Assembly: GCF_024508335.1 (NCBI RefSeq)
Contig: NZ_CP101988.1
Location: 1,488,001-1,552,000 of the forward strand
Direction of reading: 5' to 3'
Length of the DNA: 64,000 bases
Source: Cellulomonas chengniuliangii
Lineage (GTDB): Bacteria; Actinomycetota; Actinomycetes; Actinomycetales; Cellulomonadaceae
Shown here one piece after another: positions 1 to 9,056 of this stretch. The stretch's first letter is position 1, and every line of letters begins with the position of its first letter. The translations under genes and the position numbers were made by a program. Below the pieces are notes generated by a model, which saw only the letters and a program-made list of their open reading frames with translations, ran no database searches and was not told the origin of the DNA.

Positions 1-102
1 CCCGAACTTGTCGTACCGGTAGCGCCAGATGTGCCCGGCGATGAAGATCGCGAGGGTCACGTAGGGCAGGACCGCCCACAGCAGGAGGTCGTCCGAGCTC
101 AT
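1..102 (-). CDS. narI: Respiratory nitrate reductase gamma subunit, N-terminal part only
   Basis: The first 34 codons of NarI, the membrane cytochrome b subunit that takes electrons from quinol and passes them to NarH. The visible N-terminus (LLLWAVLPYVTLAIFIAGHI followed by WRYRYDKFG) matches the first membrane helix and the following conserved basic stretch of NarI. The ATG at 102 overlaps the narJ stop codon in an ATGA arrangement, so the subunits are translationally coupled. The rest of the gene lies beyond the left edge of the window. The identification rests on this short stretch plus the position after narG, narH and narJ. Confidence 0.9.
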   Translation of the reverse strand, partial: MSSDDLLLWAVLPYVTLAIFIAGHIWRYRYDKFG

Positions 103-833
103 CGTCGTGCTCCTTCGCGTGGCGGCCCGGGGAAGCTCGGGTCGGGCATGGGCAGGGTCGTCGGCGGGCGCAATGCCGGGTCGTGGAGCCCGTAGGGCTC
201 GAGGCCCACGGACTCGTCGGGCGGCCCCTGCGCGACGAGACGGGCCACCGCGTCGCGGTCGTCGCCGGCGAGCGGCGGCAGCGTGGCGCACACCGCCGCG
301 ACAGCCCCGGCGTACGGCGAGCCCGCGTCCTGCAGGGCGAGGCGCAGCACCTCGAGCCCGGCGCGGTGCTCGAGCAGCAGCGCGGTGCCCGCCGCGAGGT
401 CCTGGGTCGCGGAGAACTCCAGCACCACGCACAAGTGGTCCGGCAGCTCGTCCTCGTGGAGCAGCAGGCCGGCGGCGCGGTACGCCTGCTTGAACGCGAG
501 CAGGGCGACGCCGCGCTGGCGGGTGTCGCCGTGCGCGTAGTAGGTCAGGTAGAGGCAGGCGCGCCGGCGCAGGTCGAACGTCTCGACGTACCCCGCCCCG
601 GCCTCCTGGGGCGGCGTCGCGGCCAGGTGGTCGACGACGCCGAGGAGGTGGTCGCGCACAACCTCGGGCAGGGTGGCCGCGGCGGCGCGCACGGCCGGCA
701 GCCGGCGCAGCAGCTCGTCGTCGGGATAGTCGAGCAGCAGCGCGGCCAGCCGGTGCGCCAGCGCGCGCTGGCCGTCGTCGGCGCCTGAGCGGCGCCCGGG
801 GCCCCGGCGGAGCCGCCCAGGCGCCCGGCTCAT
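99..833 (-). CDS. narJ: Nitrate reductase molybdenum cofactor assembly chaperone NarJ
   Basis: A 244-residue dedicated chaperone that holds apo-NarG-NarH in the cytoplasm until the molybdenum cofactor and iron-sulfur clusters are inserted and the complex docks on NarI. The TorD/NarJ fold signature is visible around residues 140-170: a YRAAGLLLHEDELPDHL stretch followed by an LEF motif. The ATG at 833 shares one base with the narH stop codon (TGATG), and the stop overlaps narI, so this start fits translational coupling. The N-terminal 20 residues are arginine-rich and less conserved. Family length is normally 220-250 residues, so the gene looks complete. Confidence 0.9.
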   Translation of the reverse strand: MSRAPGRLRRGPGRRSGADDGQRALAHRLAALLLDYPDDELLRRLPAVRAAAATLPEVVRDHLLGVVDHLAATPPQEAGAGYVETFDLRRRACLYLTYYAHGDTRQRGVALLAFKQAYRAAGLLLHEDELPDHLCVVLEFSATQDLAAGTALLLEHRAGLEVLRLALQDAGSPYAGAVAAVCATLPPLAGDDRDAVARLVAQGPPDESVGLEPYGLHDPALRPPTTLPMPDPSFPGPPREGARR

Positions 834-2554
834 CACCGCGCCTCCGGATCGGGCCGCGGGTTCGGTCGGGGCCCGGTGTCCGTGTCGGGCTCGGCGGGGC
901 CGGTCGGCTCTGCCCGCGGCGGGAACATGCCCGGCGCCACCCCTCGGCCGTCCCAGTTCAGCAGGTTCACGCGGGCGCCGGTCTCGGTGGTGTCCGCGAC
1001 CCCGCCCGACGTCTGCCTGTCCTGCAGGGCGCGGAAGTTCTCGACGGCGAGCGGGGTGCCCGTGCCCGAGCCCTCGCCGAACGGCCCCGAGCCGCCCATC
1101 CCCGGCCCGCCCTCGTAGTCGAGGCTGCACTCCGTGGCCAGCTCCTCCAGGTTGTGCGCCTGCTCCGCGTGGGCCGGGGGGATGACATACCGCTCGTCGT
1201 ACTTCGCGAGCGCCAGCAGCCGGAACATCGCCTCCATGTCCTGGGCGGACATGCCGACGGCGCCCGGGATCGACGGATCGCCCTCACGGCCCATGTTCAG
1301 GTCGCGCATGTAGGACCGCATCGCGGCGAGCTTCTTGAGCACGTCGGTGACGGGCCCCGGGTCGCCCGCGGTGAACAGCTCGGCGAGGTACTCCACGGGG
1401 ATGCGCAGCGTGTCGATGGCGGCGAACAGGTTGTCGGCCGCCTCGGCGTCCTCGCCCGTCTCCGCGACCACGTCGACCACGGGGGACAGGGGCGGGATGT
1501 ACCAGACCATGGGCATCGTCCGGTACTCCGGGTGCAGCGGCAGCGCCACCCGGTAGGTGTTGACGAGGGACCAGATCGGGGACCTCCGCGCGGCCTTCAT
1601 CCAGTCGAAGGGGATGCCCGCCTCCTCGGCGGCACGGGCGACAGCGGGGTCGTTCGGGTCCAGGAGGACGCTGCGCTGCGCTTCGAGCAGGTCGTGCGGG
1701 TCCTCCACCGCGGCCGCCTCCAGCACCCGGTCCGCGTCGTACAGGACGAGGCCGATGTAGCGCAGCCGCCCCACGCACGTCTCCGCGCACACCGTGGGCA
1801 GTCCCACCTCGATGCGGGGGAAGCAGAACGTGCACTTCTCGGCCTTGCCGGTGCGGTGGTTGAAGTAGACCTTCTTGTACGGGCAGCCGGTGACGCACTT
1901 CCGCCAGCCCCGGCAGCGGTCCTGGTCGACGAGGACGATGCCGTCCTCGGCGCGCTTGTAGATGGCGCCCGACGGGCACGACGCGGCGCACGACGGGTTG
2001 AGGCAGTGCTCGCAGATCCGCGGCAGGTAGAACATGAAGGTCTGCTCGTAGGACAGCTTGACCGTGTCGGAGACCTTCGCGAGGACCGGGTCCTGGTCGA
2101 GCATGGTCGACCCGCCGAGGTCGTCGTCCCAGTTGGCGCTCCAGGTGATCGCGGTGTCCTCGCCGGTGATGAGGGAACGCGGGCGCGCGACCGGGGTGTG
2201 CTCCTGGCTCGGGGCGTCGGTCAGCACCGAGTAGTCGTACGTCCACGGCTCGTAGTAGTCGTCGATCGACGGCATCTTGGGGGACGCGAAGATCGTCAGC
2301 AGGTTCTTGAACCGCCCGCCGGCGCGGAGCTGGAGGCGGCCCTTGCGGTTGAGCTCCCAGCCGCCCTCCCACGTCTCCTGGTCCTCGTAGCGGCGGGGGT
2401 AGCCCTGGCCGGGCCGGGTCTCGACGTTGTTGAACCACACGTACTCGGTCCCCGAGCGGTTCGTCCACGCCTGCTTGCACGTCACCGAGCACGTGTGGCA
2501 CCCGATGCACTTGTCGAGGTTCATCACCATCGCCATCTGGGCCATGACGCGCAT
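833..2554 (-). CDS. narH: Respiratory nitrate reductase beta subunit (iron-sulfur protein)
   Basis: A 573-residue electron-transfer subunit that links cytochrome b in NarI to the catalytic NarG. Four cysteine groups are visible: CIGCHTCSVTC near residue 16, CEHCLNPSCAASCP near 180, CRGWRKCVTGCPYKK near 210 and CTFC with later CAETC near 240. In the third group tryptophan replaces a cysteine (CRGW), the known NarH signature for a [3Fe-4S] cluster; the others should bind [4Fe-4S]. The ATG at 2554 overlaps the narG stop by one base. The C-terminus after about residue 480 is acidic and proline-rich, less conserved, and may be a flexible tail. Confidence 0.95.
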   Translation of the reverse strand: MRVMAQMAMVMNLDKCIGCHTCSVTCKQAWTNRSGTEYVWFNNVETRPGQGYPRRYEDQETWEGGWELNRKGRLQLRAGGRFKNLLTIFASPKMPSIDDYYEPWTYDYSVLTDAPSQEHTPVARPRSLITGEDTAITWSANWDDDLGGSTMLDQDPVLAKVSDTVKLSYEQTFMFYLPRICEHCLNPSCAASCPSGAIYKRAEDGIVLVDQDRCRGWRKCVTGCPYKKVYFNHRTGKAEKCTFCFPRIEVGLPTVCAETCVGRLRYIGLVLYDADRVLEAAAVEDPHDLLEAQRSVLLDPNDPAVARAAEEAGIPFDWMKAARRSPIWSLVNTYRVALPLHPEYRTMPMVWYIPPLSPVVDVVAETGEDAEAADNLFAAIDTLRIPVEYLAELFTAGDPGPVTDVLKKLAAMRSYMRDLNMGREGDPSIPGAVGMSAQDMEAMFRLLALAKYDERYVIPPAHAEQAHNLEELATECSLDYEGGPGMGGSGPFGEGSGTGTPLAVENFRALQDRQTSGGVADTTETGARVNLLNWDGRGVAPGMFPPRAEPTGPAEPDTDTGPRPNPRPDPEAR

Positions 2555-5500
2555 CAGTACTGCACCTCCTGCGAGCGGCGGCGGATCACGGTGACCTCGT
2601 CGCGCTGGTTGCCGGTGGGCCCCAGGTAGTTGAAGGCGAACGACAGCTGCGCGTAGCCGCCCACCAGGTGGCTGGGCTTCATGAGGATGCGGGTCAGGGA
2701 GTTGTGGATCCCGCCGCGCTTGCCCGACGCCTCCGCGAGCGGCACGTCGATGAGGCGGTCCTGCGCGTGGTGCATGTACACGGTGCCCTCGGGCATCCGG
2801 TAGGACACGACGGCCCGGGCCACCACGACCCCGTTGCGGTTGACCGCCTCGATCCAGTCGTTGTCCGCGACGCCGATCTTCGCCGCGTCCTTCTCGCTCA
2901 TCCAGATCAGCGGCCCGCCCCGGGACAGGCTCAGCATCAGCAGGTTGTCCTGGTACTCGGAGTGGATGGACCACTTGTTGTGCGGCGTCAGGTACCGCAC
3001 GGTGATGCCCAGCTCGCCGTGGGACCCGAGCTGCGGCTCCCCGAACAGCGCGCCCATGTTGAGCGGAGGCCGGAACACTGGCATCTGCTCGCCCAGCTCG
3101 ATGAGCCAGTCGTGGTCGAGGTAGAGGTGCTGCCGCCCGGTGAGGGTGTGCCACGGCTTGAGGTGCTCGGTGTTCGTGGTGAACGGCGAGTACCGCCGGC
3201 CGCCTGTCTCCGACCCGGACCACTCCGGGGACGTCAGGACTCCCACCGGCGCCGCCTGCACGTCCGCGAACGTGATGTGCCGCGACTCGTTCTCCGCAGC
3301 GAGCTCCTCGACCATCGGCTGCCCCGTGAGGCGCTCGAGGTCTCGGAAGCCCTGCGCCGCCAGCGCGCCGTTGGTCGCCGCGGACTGCGCCAGGATCGCC
3401 TCGCAGGCGTGCACGTCACGCTGCAGGGACGGCCGGCCGTCAGCGACCCCGCCACGGATCACGCCGTTCTTCCGCGCGAGGTAGGCCACCGCCTCGGCGA
3501 GGTCGTAGGTGACGGCCTTGGTGGTCGCGCCGAGCTTGTCGGCGAGCGGGCCCAGCGCGCCGAGCTTGTCGGCGACCGCCGCGTAGTCGCGCTCGACCAC
3601 CACCAGCTTCGGCATCGTCGTGCCCGGCACGGGGTCGCACTCACCGAGCTTCCAGTCGCGGACGCGGCCCGACGGGTTCGCCATCTCGTCGGGCGTGTCA
3701 TGCATGAGCGGCACAGCGACGACGTCCTTGCGGGTCCCGAGGTGCGTCGCCGCCAGCTCGGAGAACCTGCGGGCGATCGTGTGGAACGCGTCGAAGTCGG
3801 TGCGGGTCTGCCACGGCGGGGCGATCGCCGGGTTGAACGAGTTCACGTACGGGTGCATGTCGGTGCTGCTCAGGTCGTACTTCTCGTACCAAGTGGCGGC
3901 GGGGAGCACCACGTCCGAGAACAGGGTGGTGCTCGTCATCCGGAAGTCCAGGGTCAGCAGCAGGTCCAGCTTGCCGGTCGTGGCGTGCTCCGGCCACGCC
4001 ACGTCTCGAGGCCGCATGCCGGGCGGGGCCTCCTCGGCGCGCAGCGAGGAGTCGGTGCCGAGCAGGTGCCTGAGGAAGTACTCGTCCCCCTTGCCGGAGC
4101 TGCCCAGCAGGTTCGAGCGCCACACCGTCAGGAGCCGCGGATGGTTGGCCGGGGACTCCGGGTCCTCGCCCGCGAACTTCAGGCTGCCGTCCAGCAGCGC
4201 CGCCGGGACGTACTCGTCGACCGGGACGCCCGCCTGCTCGGCGTCATCCGCCAGCGTCAGGGAGCTCCTGTCGAACGTGGGGTACGAGGGCATCCAGCCC
4301 ATCCGCGCCGACTTCGCCAGCACATCGGCCATGGCCATGCCCGCGAACGCGCCGGTGCGGCCCGAGGCGAGCGCGTCGGCGCCGAACGAGTCGTAGCGGT
4401 ACTGGCCCGAGTGCAGGTACCAGTACGCCGTCTGGATCATGTGGCGCGGCGGACGGGACCAGTCGAGCGCGTTGCCGTACTGGTTGTTGCCCGTGAGCGG
4501 GCGCACCTTCTCCTGGCCGACGTAGTGCGCCCACCCGCCACCGTTGACGCCCTGCGTTCCGCAGAGCGCGGTCAGGGTGAGGAACGCCCGGTACATCGTG
4601 TCGGCGTGGAACCAGTGGTTCACGCCCGCCCCCATGATGATCATGGACCGACCGCCGGACTCGGCCGCGTTGGCGGCGAACTCCCGGCCGACCCGGGCCG
4701 CCTTGGACGCCGCGACGCCGGTGATGGCCTCCTGCCAGGCGGGGGTGCACGGCTGGGACGCGTCGTCGTACCCGGTCGGCCACTCGCCCGGCAGGCCGGG
4801 CCGCCCCACCCCGTACTGCGCCAGCAGCAGGTCGTACACCGTGGTGACGAGGCGCCCGGCGACGACCCGCATCGGGACCCCGCGCCGGATCGTCGCGGCG
4901 GCGCCGTCGACCCCGTCGAATCGCGGCAGCTCCACCTGGACGCCCCGCGAGCCCTCGCCGGCGAGGCTGAGCATCGGCACGATGTCGCCCAGGTCGAGGT
5001 TCCACCGTCCCTCGCCCTGGGCGCCGAACCGGAAGCCCAGGGAGCCGTTGGGGGCGATGGGGCGGCCAGTGGCCTCGTCGAGGACCACCGGCTTGAAGTC
5101 CGCGTGCTCGCTCACCGAGCCCACGTCGGCCTCCGTGAGGAACTTCCCTGGGGCGAACCCGTCGCCACGCGGCTCGAGGGTCACCAGGAACGGCAGATCG
5201 GTGAAGCGCCGCACGTACTGCTCGAAGTGCGGGGTGGCGCGGTCCACGAAGAACTCCTTGAGCACCACGTGCCCCATGGCCATCGCCAGGGCGCCGTCGG
5301 TGCCCGGATGCGGGGCGAGCCACTCGTCCCCGAACTTCACGTTGTCCGCGTAGTCGGGGGAGATCGCCACGACCTTCTGCCCCCGGTACCGCGCCTCCAC
5401 CATCCAGTGCGCGTCGGGCGTGCGGGTCACCGGGACGTTGGAGCCCCACATGATCAGGTAGCCGGCGTCCCACCAGTCGCCCGACTCCGGCACGTCCGTC

Positions 5501-6252
5501 TGGTCGCCGAAGACCTGCGGGGACGCGACCGGGAGGTCTGCGTACCAGTCGTAGAACGAGAGCATCGCGCCGCCGATCAGCGCGAAGAACCGGGATCCCA
5601 CACCGTGCGACACCATCGACATCGCCGGGATGGGGGAGAAGCCCGCGATCCGGTCCGGGCCGTGCTCCTTGATGGTGTGCACGTGGGCGGCCGCCACCAT
5701 CTCCACGGCCTCGTCCCACGTCGCGCGCACCAGGCCGCCCTTGCCGCGCGCGGCCTTGTACGCCCGGCAGCGCTCGGGGTCGGCCATGATGTCCGCCCAC
5801 GCGAGCACCGGGTCGCCGGTGCGGGCGCGTGCCTCGCGGTACATCTCCAGCAGCACGCCGCGCACGTACGGGTACCGCACACGGGTGGGGGAGTACGTGT
5901 ACCAGCTGAACGCGGCGCCGCGCGGGCAGCCGCGGGGCTCGTACTCGGGGCGCCCCGGCCCGGTGGTCGGGTAGTCGGTCTGCTGCGCCTCCCAGGTGAT
6001 GATGCCGTCCTTGACGAACACCTTCCACGAGCACGAGCCCGTGCAGTTGACGCCGTGGGTCGAGCGCACCACCTTGTCGTGGCTCCAGCGGTCGCGGTAG
6101 AAGACGTCGGCCTGCCGGCCGCCCACCTCGTGCAGTGTGCGCAGGTCGGGCGACACCTCGTCCTTCTGAAAGAAGCGGCGGGTGCGCAGCAGCGCGCGGA
6201 CGACGTCGTCGTCCATCTGCGGCGTGGTCGCGGGGTCGTCCTGGATCGACAC
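2554..6252 (-). CDS. narG: Respiratory nitrate reductase alpha subunit (catalytic)
   Basis: A 1232-residue molybdo-bis-MGD subunit that reduces nitrate to nitrite on the cytoplasmic face of the membrane. The N-terminal cluster ligands are His66, Cys70, Cys74 and Cys109 (HGVNCTGSC, then CPRGA), the His-Cys3 pattern typical of NarG. The expected molybdenum ligand Asp is near residue 235 in YDWYADLP. The later WGSNVPVTRTPDAHW stretch is also canonical. The GTG at 6252 is preceded by GGAGAGGA at good spacing and gives the usual family length; reading further upstream gives only unrelated arginine-rich sequence. It follows narK by 35 bases, so narKGHJI is probably one transcript. No Tat signal is seen, as expected for NarG facing the cytoplasm. 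Confidence 0.97.
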   Translation of the reverse strand: MSIQDDPATTPQMDDDVVRALLRTRRFFQKDEVSPDLRTLHEVGGRQADVFYRDRWSHDKVVRSTHGVNCTGSCSWKVFVKDGIITWEAQQTDYPTTGPGRPEYEPRGCPRGAAFSWYTYSPTRVRYPYVRGVLLEMYREARARTGDPVLAWADIMADPERCRAYKAARGKGGLVRATWDEAVEMVAAAHVHTIKEHGPDRIAGFSPIPAMSMVSHGVGSRFFALIGGAMLSFYDWYADLPVASPQVFGDQTDVPESGDWWDAGYLIMWGSNVPVTRTPDAHWMVEARYRGQKVVAISPDYADNVKFGDEWLAPHPGTDGALAMAMGHVVLKEFFVDRATPHFEQYVRRFTDLPFLVTLEPRGDGFAPGKFLTEADVGSVSEHADFKPVVLDEATGRPIAPNGSLGFRFGAQGEGRWNLDLGDIVPMLSLAGEGSRGVQVELPRFDGVDGAAATIRRGVPMRVVAGRLVTTVYDLLLAQYGVGRPGLPGEWPTGYDDASQPCTPAWQEAITGVAASKAARVGREFAANAAESGGRSMIIMGAGVNHWFHADTMYRAFLTLTALCGTQGVNGGGWAHYVGQEKVRPLTGNNQYGNALDWSRPPRHMIQTAYWYLHSGQYRYDSFGADALASGRTGAFAGMAMADVLAKSARMGWMPSYPTFDRSSLTLADDAEQAGVPVDEYVPAALLDGSLKFAGEDPESPANHPRLLTVWRSNLLGSSGKGDEYFLRHLLGTDSSLRAEEAPPGMRPRDVAWPEHATTGKLDLLLTLDFRMTSTTLFSDVVLPAATWYEKYDLSSTDMHPYVNSFNPAIAPPWQTRTDFDAFHTIARRFSELAATHLGTRKDVVAVPLMHDTPDEMANPSGRVRDWKLGECDPVPGTTMPKLVVVERDYAAVADKLGALGPLADKLGATTKAVTYDLAEAVAYLARKNGVIRGGVADGRPSLQRDVHACEAILAQSAATNGALAAQGFRDLERLTGQPMVEELAAENESRHITFADVQAAPVGVLTSPEWSGSETGGRRYSPFTTNTEHLKPWHTLTGRQHLYLDHDWLIELGEQMPVFRPPLNMGALFGEPQLGSHGELGITVRYLTPHNKWSIHSEYQDNLLMLSLSRGGPLIWMSEKDAAKIGVADNDWIEAVNRNGVVVARAVVSYRMPEGTVYMHHAQDRLIDVPLAEASGKRGGIHNSLTRILMKPSHLVGGYAQLSFAFNYLGPTGNQRDEVTVIRRRSQEVQY

Positions 6253-6287
6253 GGGGGTCCTCTCCAGCGCATCCGGTCGAGCGGCGG

Positions 6288-7505
6288 TCAGGGTGTGCGG
6301 CGTGCGGCGGAGCGGCGCAGCGGCCCCCAGGTGAAGAGGGCCGTCGCGGCGCTCGTGAGCGCGAGCAGCGCCAGGCCTGGCGCGTAGCTGCCCGTGGAGC
6401 TGTAGAAGCCGCCCATGATCAGCGGAGGCACGAACCCGCCCAGGCCGCCCGCGGCTCCCACGACACCGGTCACCGCGCCCACTTTCGCGGCCGGCGCCAG
6501 CCGTGCCACGAGCGCGAACGTCGCGCCGGCGGCCGCTCCGAGCGCGGCGGCGAGCCCGAGGAAGGCGATCGTGCCCACGGGGGCGAGGGGAAGCTCGAGC
6601 GCGGCCACCGCGGCGAGCGCTGCCGCGACCACGAAGCAGGCTCCCAGCACCGGGATCGGGTCGAACCGGTCGGACAGCCAGCCGCCCACCGGCCGCATCG
6701 CCACCGCGAGGACCACGAACCCGGCGGTCCGCAGCGCCGCGTCCGCGGGGGTCAGGTCGTACGCGTTGGCGAGGTAGGTGGGCAGGTAGACGCTGAATGC
6801 GACGAACCCGCCGAAGCCGATGGCGTACGGCCACGAGAGCTGCAACGTGGCGGGCAGCTTGAAGGTCTCCCACGTGCGACGAACGAATGAGCCCGACGGG
6901 GGCGGGGGACGCCCCGGGGCGTCCCTCAACCACAGGGCCGCGACGACCGCGTAGGCGACCAGGATGGCCGAGACCAGCACGAACGGGGCGCCGTCGCCGA
7001 AGCGCTCGACCAGGTCCACCGTGGAGAACGCCGAGATGGCGGTGCCGCCCATCCCGACGCCGAAGATCCCCAGCGCGGTCCCGCGTCTCGCCGGTGGGTA
7101 CCAGGCGTTGACCAAGGGCACGCCGATCGCGAACGTGGTGCCGCCCAGGCCCAGGAAGAAGCCGCCGACGAGCATCGCGAGGTAGCTCTGCGCCACGAAC
7201 CCCACGTAGAGCACCGGGAGCACGGTCAGCAGGCTGATCAGCGGGAACATCAGCCGGGCGCCGTACCGATCGGTCAGCGCCCCCACGGGGATGCGCCCGA
7301 GGGACCCGACGATGACGGGCACAGCGACGATCATCGACTGCTCGAAGACGGTGAGGCCGAGCGACTCTCGGTAGCTCGGCGCGAGCGGGCTGATCAGCGC
7401 CCAGGCCCAGAAGTTGACCGTGAAGCCGACGGTGCCAAGGAGCAGCATGAGCGCGGCCGGCGACGACCCGCCCGCCTCGACACGTGAACGCCCTACCTCG
7501 GACAC
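6288..7505 (-). CDS. narK: Nitrate/nitrite transporter, NarK-type MFS permease
   Basis: A 405-residue major facilitator protein expected to bring nitrate in and/or move nitrite out, supplying the reductase encoded just downstream. About twelve hydrophobic segments are visible, starting with LMLLLGTVGFTVNFWAWALI, a typical NarK/NasA first helix. The glycine-rich signature helices VGGFFLGLGGTTFAIGVPLV and GAVTGVVGAAGGLGGF are the nitrate-signature motifs of this family. The cytoplasmic loop DRYGAR after helix 2 is also MFS-like. I chose the GTG at 7505, which has a purine-rich GGGGGG stretch upstream and leaves a short soluble N-terminus. In-frame sequence further upstream is arginine-rich and unlikely to be coding. 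Probable first gene of the nar operon. Confidence 0.9.
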   Translation of the reverse strand: MSEVGRSRVEAGGSSPAALMLLLGTVGFTVNFWAWALISPLAPSYRESLGLTVFEQSMIVAVPVIVGSLGRIPVGALTDRYGARLMFPLISLLTVLPVLYVGFVAQSYLAMLVGGFFLGLGGTTFAIGVPLVNAWYPPARRGTALGIFGVGMGGTAISAFSTVDLVERFGDGAPFVLVSAILVAYAVVAALWLRDAPGRPPPPSGSFVRRTWETFKLPATLQLSWPYAIGFGGFVAFSVYLPTYLANAYDLTPADAALRTAGFVVLAVAMRPVGGWLSDRFDPIPVLGACFVVAAALAAVAALELPLAPVGTIAFLGLAAALGAAAGATFALVARLAPAAKVGAVTGVVGAAGGLGGFVPPLIMGGFYSSTGSYAPGLALLALTSAATALFTWGPLRRSAARRTP

Positions 7506-7676
7506 GGCCGCCCCCCGGCGATGGACCTCACCCGTTCGGGCGAGATGTCCTTGTTCGGACGCTAGCAGCGGGCGCCTCGTCCTGCGACAGCGCCAGGCAG
7601 TCCGCCCCGCGGGACCGGGCGCCCGCCCGGCTAGCGTGGGCGCCCCCGTCCCCACCAGCCTGGAGCGTCCTCCCAC

Positions 7677-7997
7677 GTGGTCACCACATTCCTCGTCACC
7701 CACCGGTGGGTGTCCGTCACGGTCTTCGGCGTCATCGTGCTGCTCGGGCTGCTCGCCGGCCGGTGGCTAGCAGGCCGCCGGCGGGTGTCCTGGACGCTGT
7801 TCGGGCTGACGCTCGTCCCGGTGGTGCTGCTGACGCTCGTCCCATCGAGCCGCGAGGTGTTCGAGCGCTGCGCGGTGGGCTGGGCCCTGCCGACGCCCGG
7901 GCGGGTCGAGGTCCTCGCGAACGTCAGCTTGTTCATCCCGCCCGTGCTCCTCGCCGCGGTGGGTGGCGATGGCGGGCTCTCGGCGACGGGCCCCTGA
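7677..7997 (+). CDS. Short VanZ-like membrane protein, probably truncated
   Basis: A 106-residue predicted membrane protein with two clear hydrophobic helices (residues 12-32 and 40-54) and a third near the end. The segment ANVSLFIPPVLLA resembles the 'N-x-x-LFxP' signature of VanZ-like proteins, which are normally 150-200 residues with four or more helices. Here the reading frame stops soon after that motif, so helices are missing. The GTG start at 7677 is the first in frame. It lies between narK (divergent) and a chelatase gene, with no operon evidence. It could be a short functional protein or a decaying gene; function is unknown. Confidence 0.45.
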   Translation: MVTTFLVTHRWVSVTVFGVIVLLGLLAGRWLAGRRRVSWTLFGLTLVPVVLLTLVPSSREVFERCAVGWALPTPGRVEVLANVSLFIPPVLLAAVGGDGGLSATGP

Positions 7998-8127
7998 GCT
8001 CGAGCCGGCCGTCGACTAGGAGGACGCGACACCGGGTCGGAGGACCGCGGCCCCGCGCAAAGTCCGAAATGCGAGATCACTCATGTTTGGCGCCGGACTT
8101 CTCGGGCCCGCGGGTGAGAGTGGTGCT

Positions 8128-8928
8128 GTGAGCGATGACCTGCGGCATTCCGGGCCGGGCGTTCCAGCGGAGGACCGGCGCGACGACCAGGCCGCGGGGG
8201 GCGTGAGCGCGCCCGCCCCGGAGCGTGCGCCGGTGCTGGTGGCCTGCTCGCACGGCACGGACGACGTCCGAGGGCGGCACGCGATCCGCGGGCTCGTGGC
8301 GAGCGTCCGGGCCGCGCGCCCAGGGCTGGACGTCCGGGAGGCGTTCGTCGACGTCCAGGAGCCTCGGGTCGACTCCGTCGTCCGGGCGGCATCGGACGAG
8401 GGCCGTGACGTGGTGGTCGTGCCGCTGCTGCTGTCGGCCGGCTTCCACGTCCACGTCGACATCGCCGCCGCGGTGGCCGCGCCCCGCGCGGTGGCCGCGC
8501 ACGCGTTGGGGCCCGATCCGCGGCTCGTCGAGGTCCTGGCCCGGCGTCTTCGCGGTGCGGGCGCCGGCGCCGGAGACGCGGTGGTGCTCGCCGCCGCCGG
8601 GTCGAGCGACCCCCGGGCCGCGCGAGACGTCGAGGCTGTGGTGGCGCGCCTGCGGTCGGCGTGGACGGCGGGGCCCGTCACGGTCGGCTACGGGGCGGGG
8701 TGCGCTCCCCGGGTGCCGGAGGCTGTGGCCGCCGCCCGGCTGGCGGGGGCCCGTCGGGTCGTGCTGGCCTCCTACCTGCTGGCGCCGGGGTATTTCCACG
8801 GCCGCCTGCTCGAGGCGGGAGCCGACGTCGTGGCGGCCCCGCTTGTCGGCGACGGTGCGCTCGTGGATGTCGTCCTGGACCGCTTCGACGAGGCGTCGCG
8901 GGCCCTCCCGACGCGGGAGCCGGGCTGA
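8128..8928 (+). CDS. Sirohydrochlorin chelatase-like protein (CbiX/SirB family)
   Basis: A 266-residue protein of the CbiX/SirB class, which inserts Fe2+ or Co2+ into sirohydrochlorin for siroheme or cobalamin. Two related halves are visible: the first begins at LVACSHGTDD with the family's metal-binding His, followed by PLLLSAGFHVHVDI; the second begins with VVLAAAGSSDP and includes ASYLLAPGYFHGRL. The fused two-half layout matches the long chelatases. The GTG at 8128 was preferred over the earlier in-frame ATG because homology begins only around residue 35 and the first residues are low-complexity. Closeness to nitrate respiration suggests siroheme supply for a nitrite reductase outside the window, but this is inference. 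Confidence 0.8.
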   Translation: MSDDLRHSGPGVPAEDRRDDQAAGGVSAPAPERAPVLVACSHGTDDVRGRHAIRGLVASVRAARPGLDVREAFVDVQEPRVDSVVRAASDEGRDVVVVPLLLSAGFHVHVDIAAAVAAPRAVAAHALGPDPRLVEVLARRLRGAGAGAGDAVVLAAAGSSDPRAARDVEAVVARLRSAWTAGPVTVGYGAGCAPRVPEAVAAARLAGARRVVLASYLLAPGYFHGRLLEAGADVVAAPLVGDGALVDVVLDRFDEASRALPTREPG

Positions 8929-9056
8929 CGGCGTCAACCGCTGCGATATCGATTTTTCACCTGCCCTCCGCTCGCCTCGGAACTCATCGGAGCCCGCCTC
9001 CGGCCGATGAGGAGGAGGTGCCGACCCGAGCTGAGGAGCCGCGCGAGACATCGGGC

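Noticed and set aside
2668-6387. Very long open frames on the plus strand opposite narG, and similar long frames opposite many genes.
   Set aside because: They are antisense shadows of high-GC codon use: arginine-, histidine- and valine-rich translations without family resemblance, while the opposite strand carries conserved enzymes.
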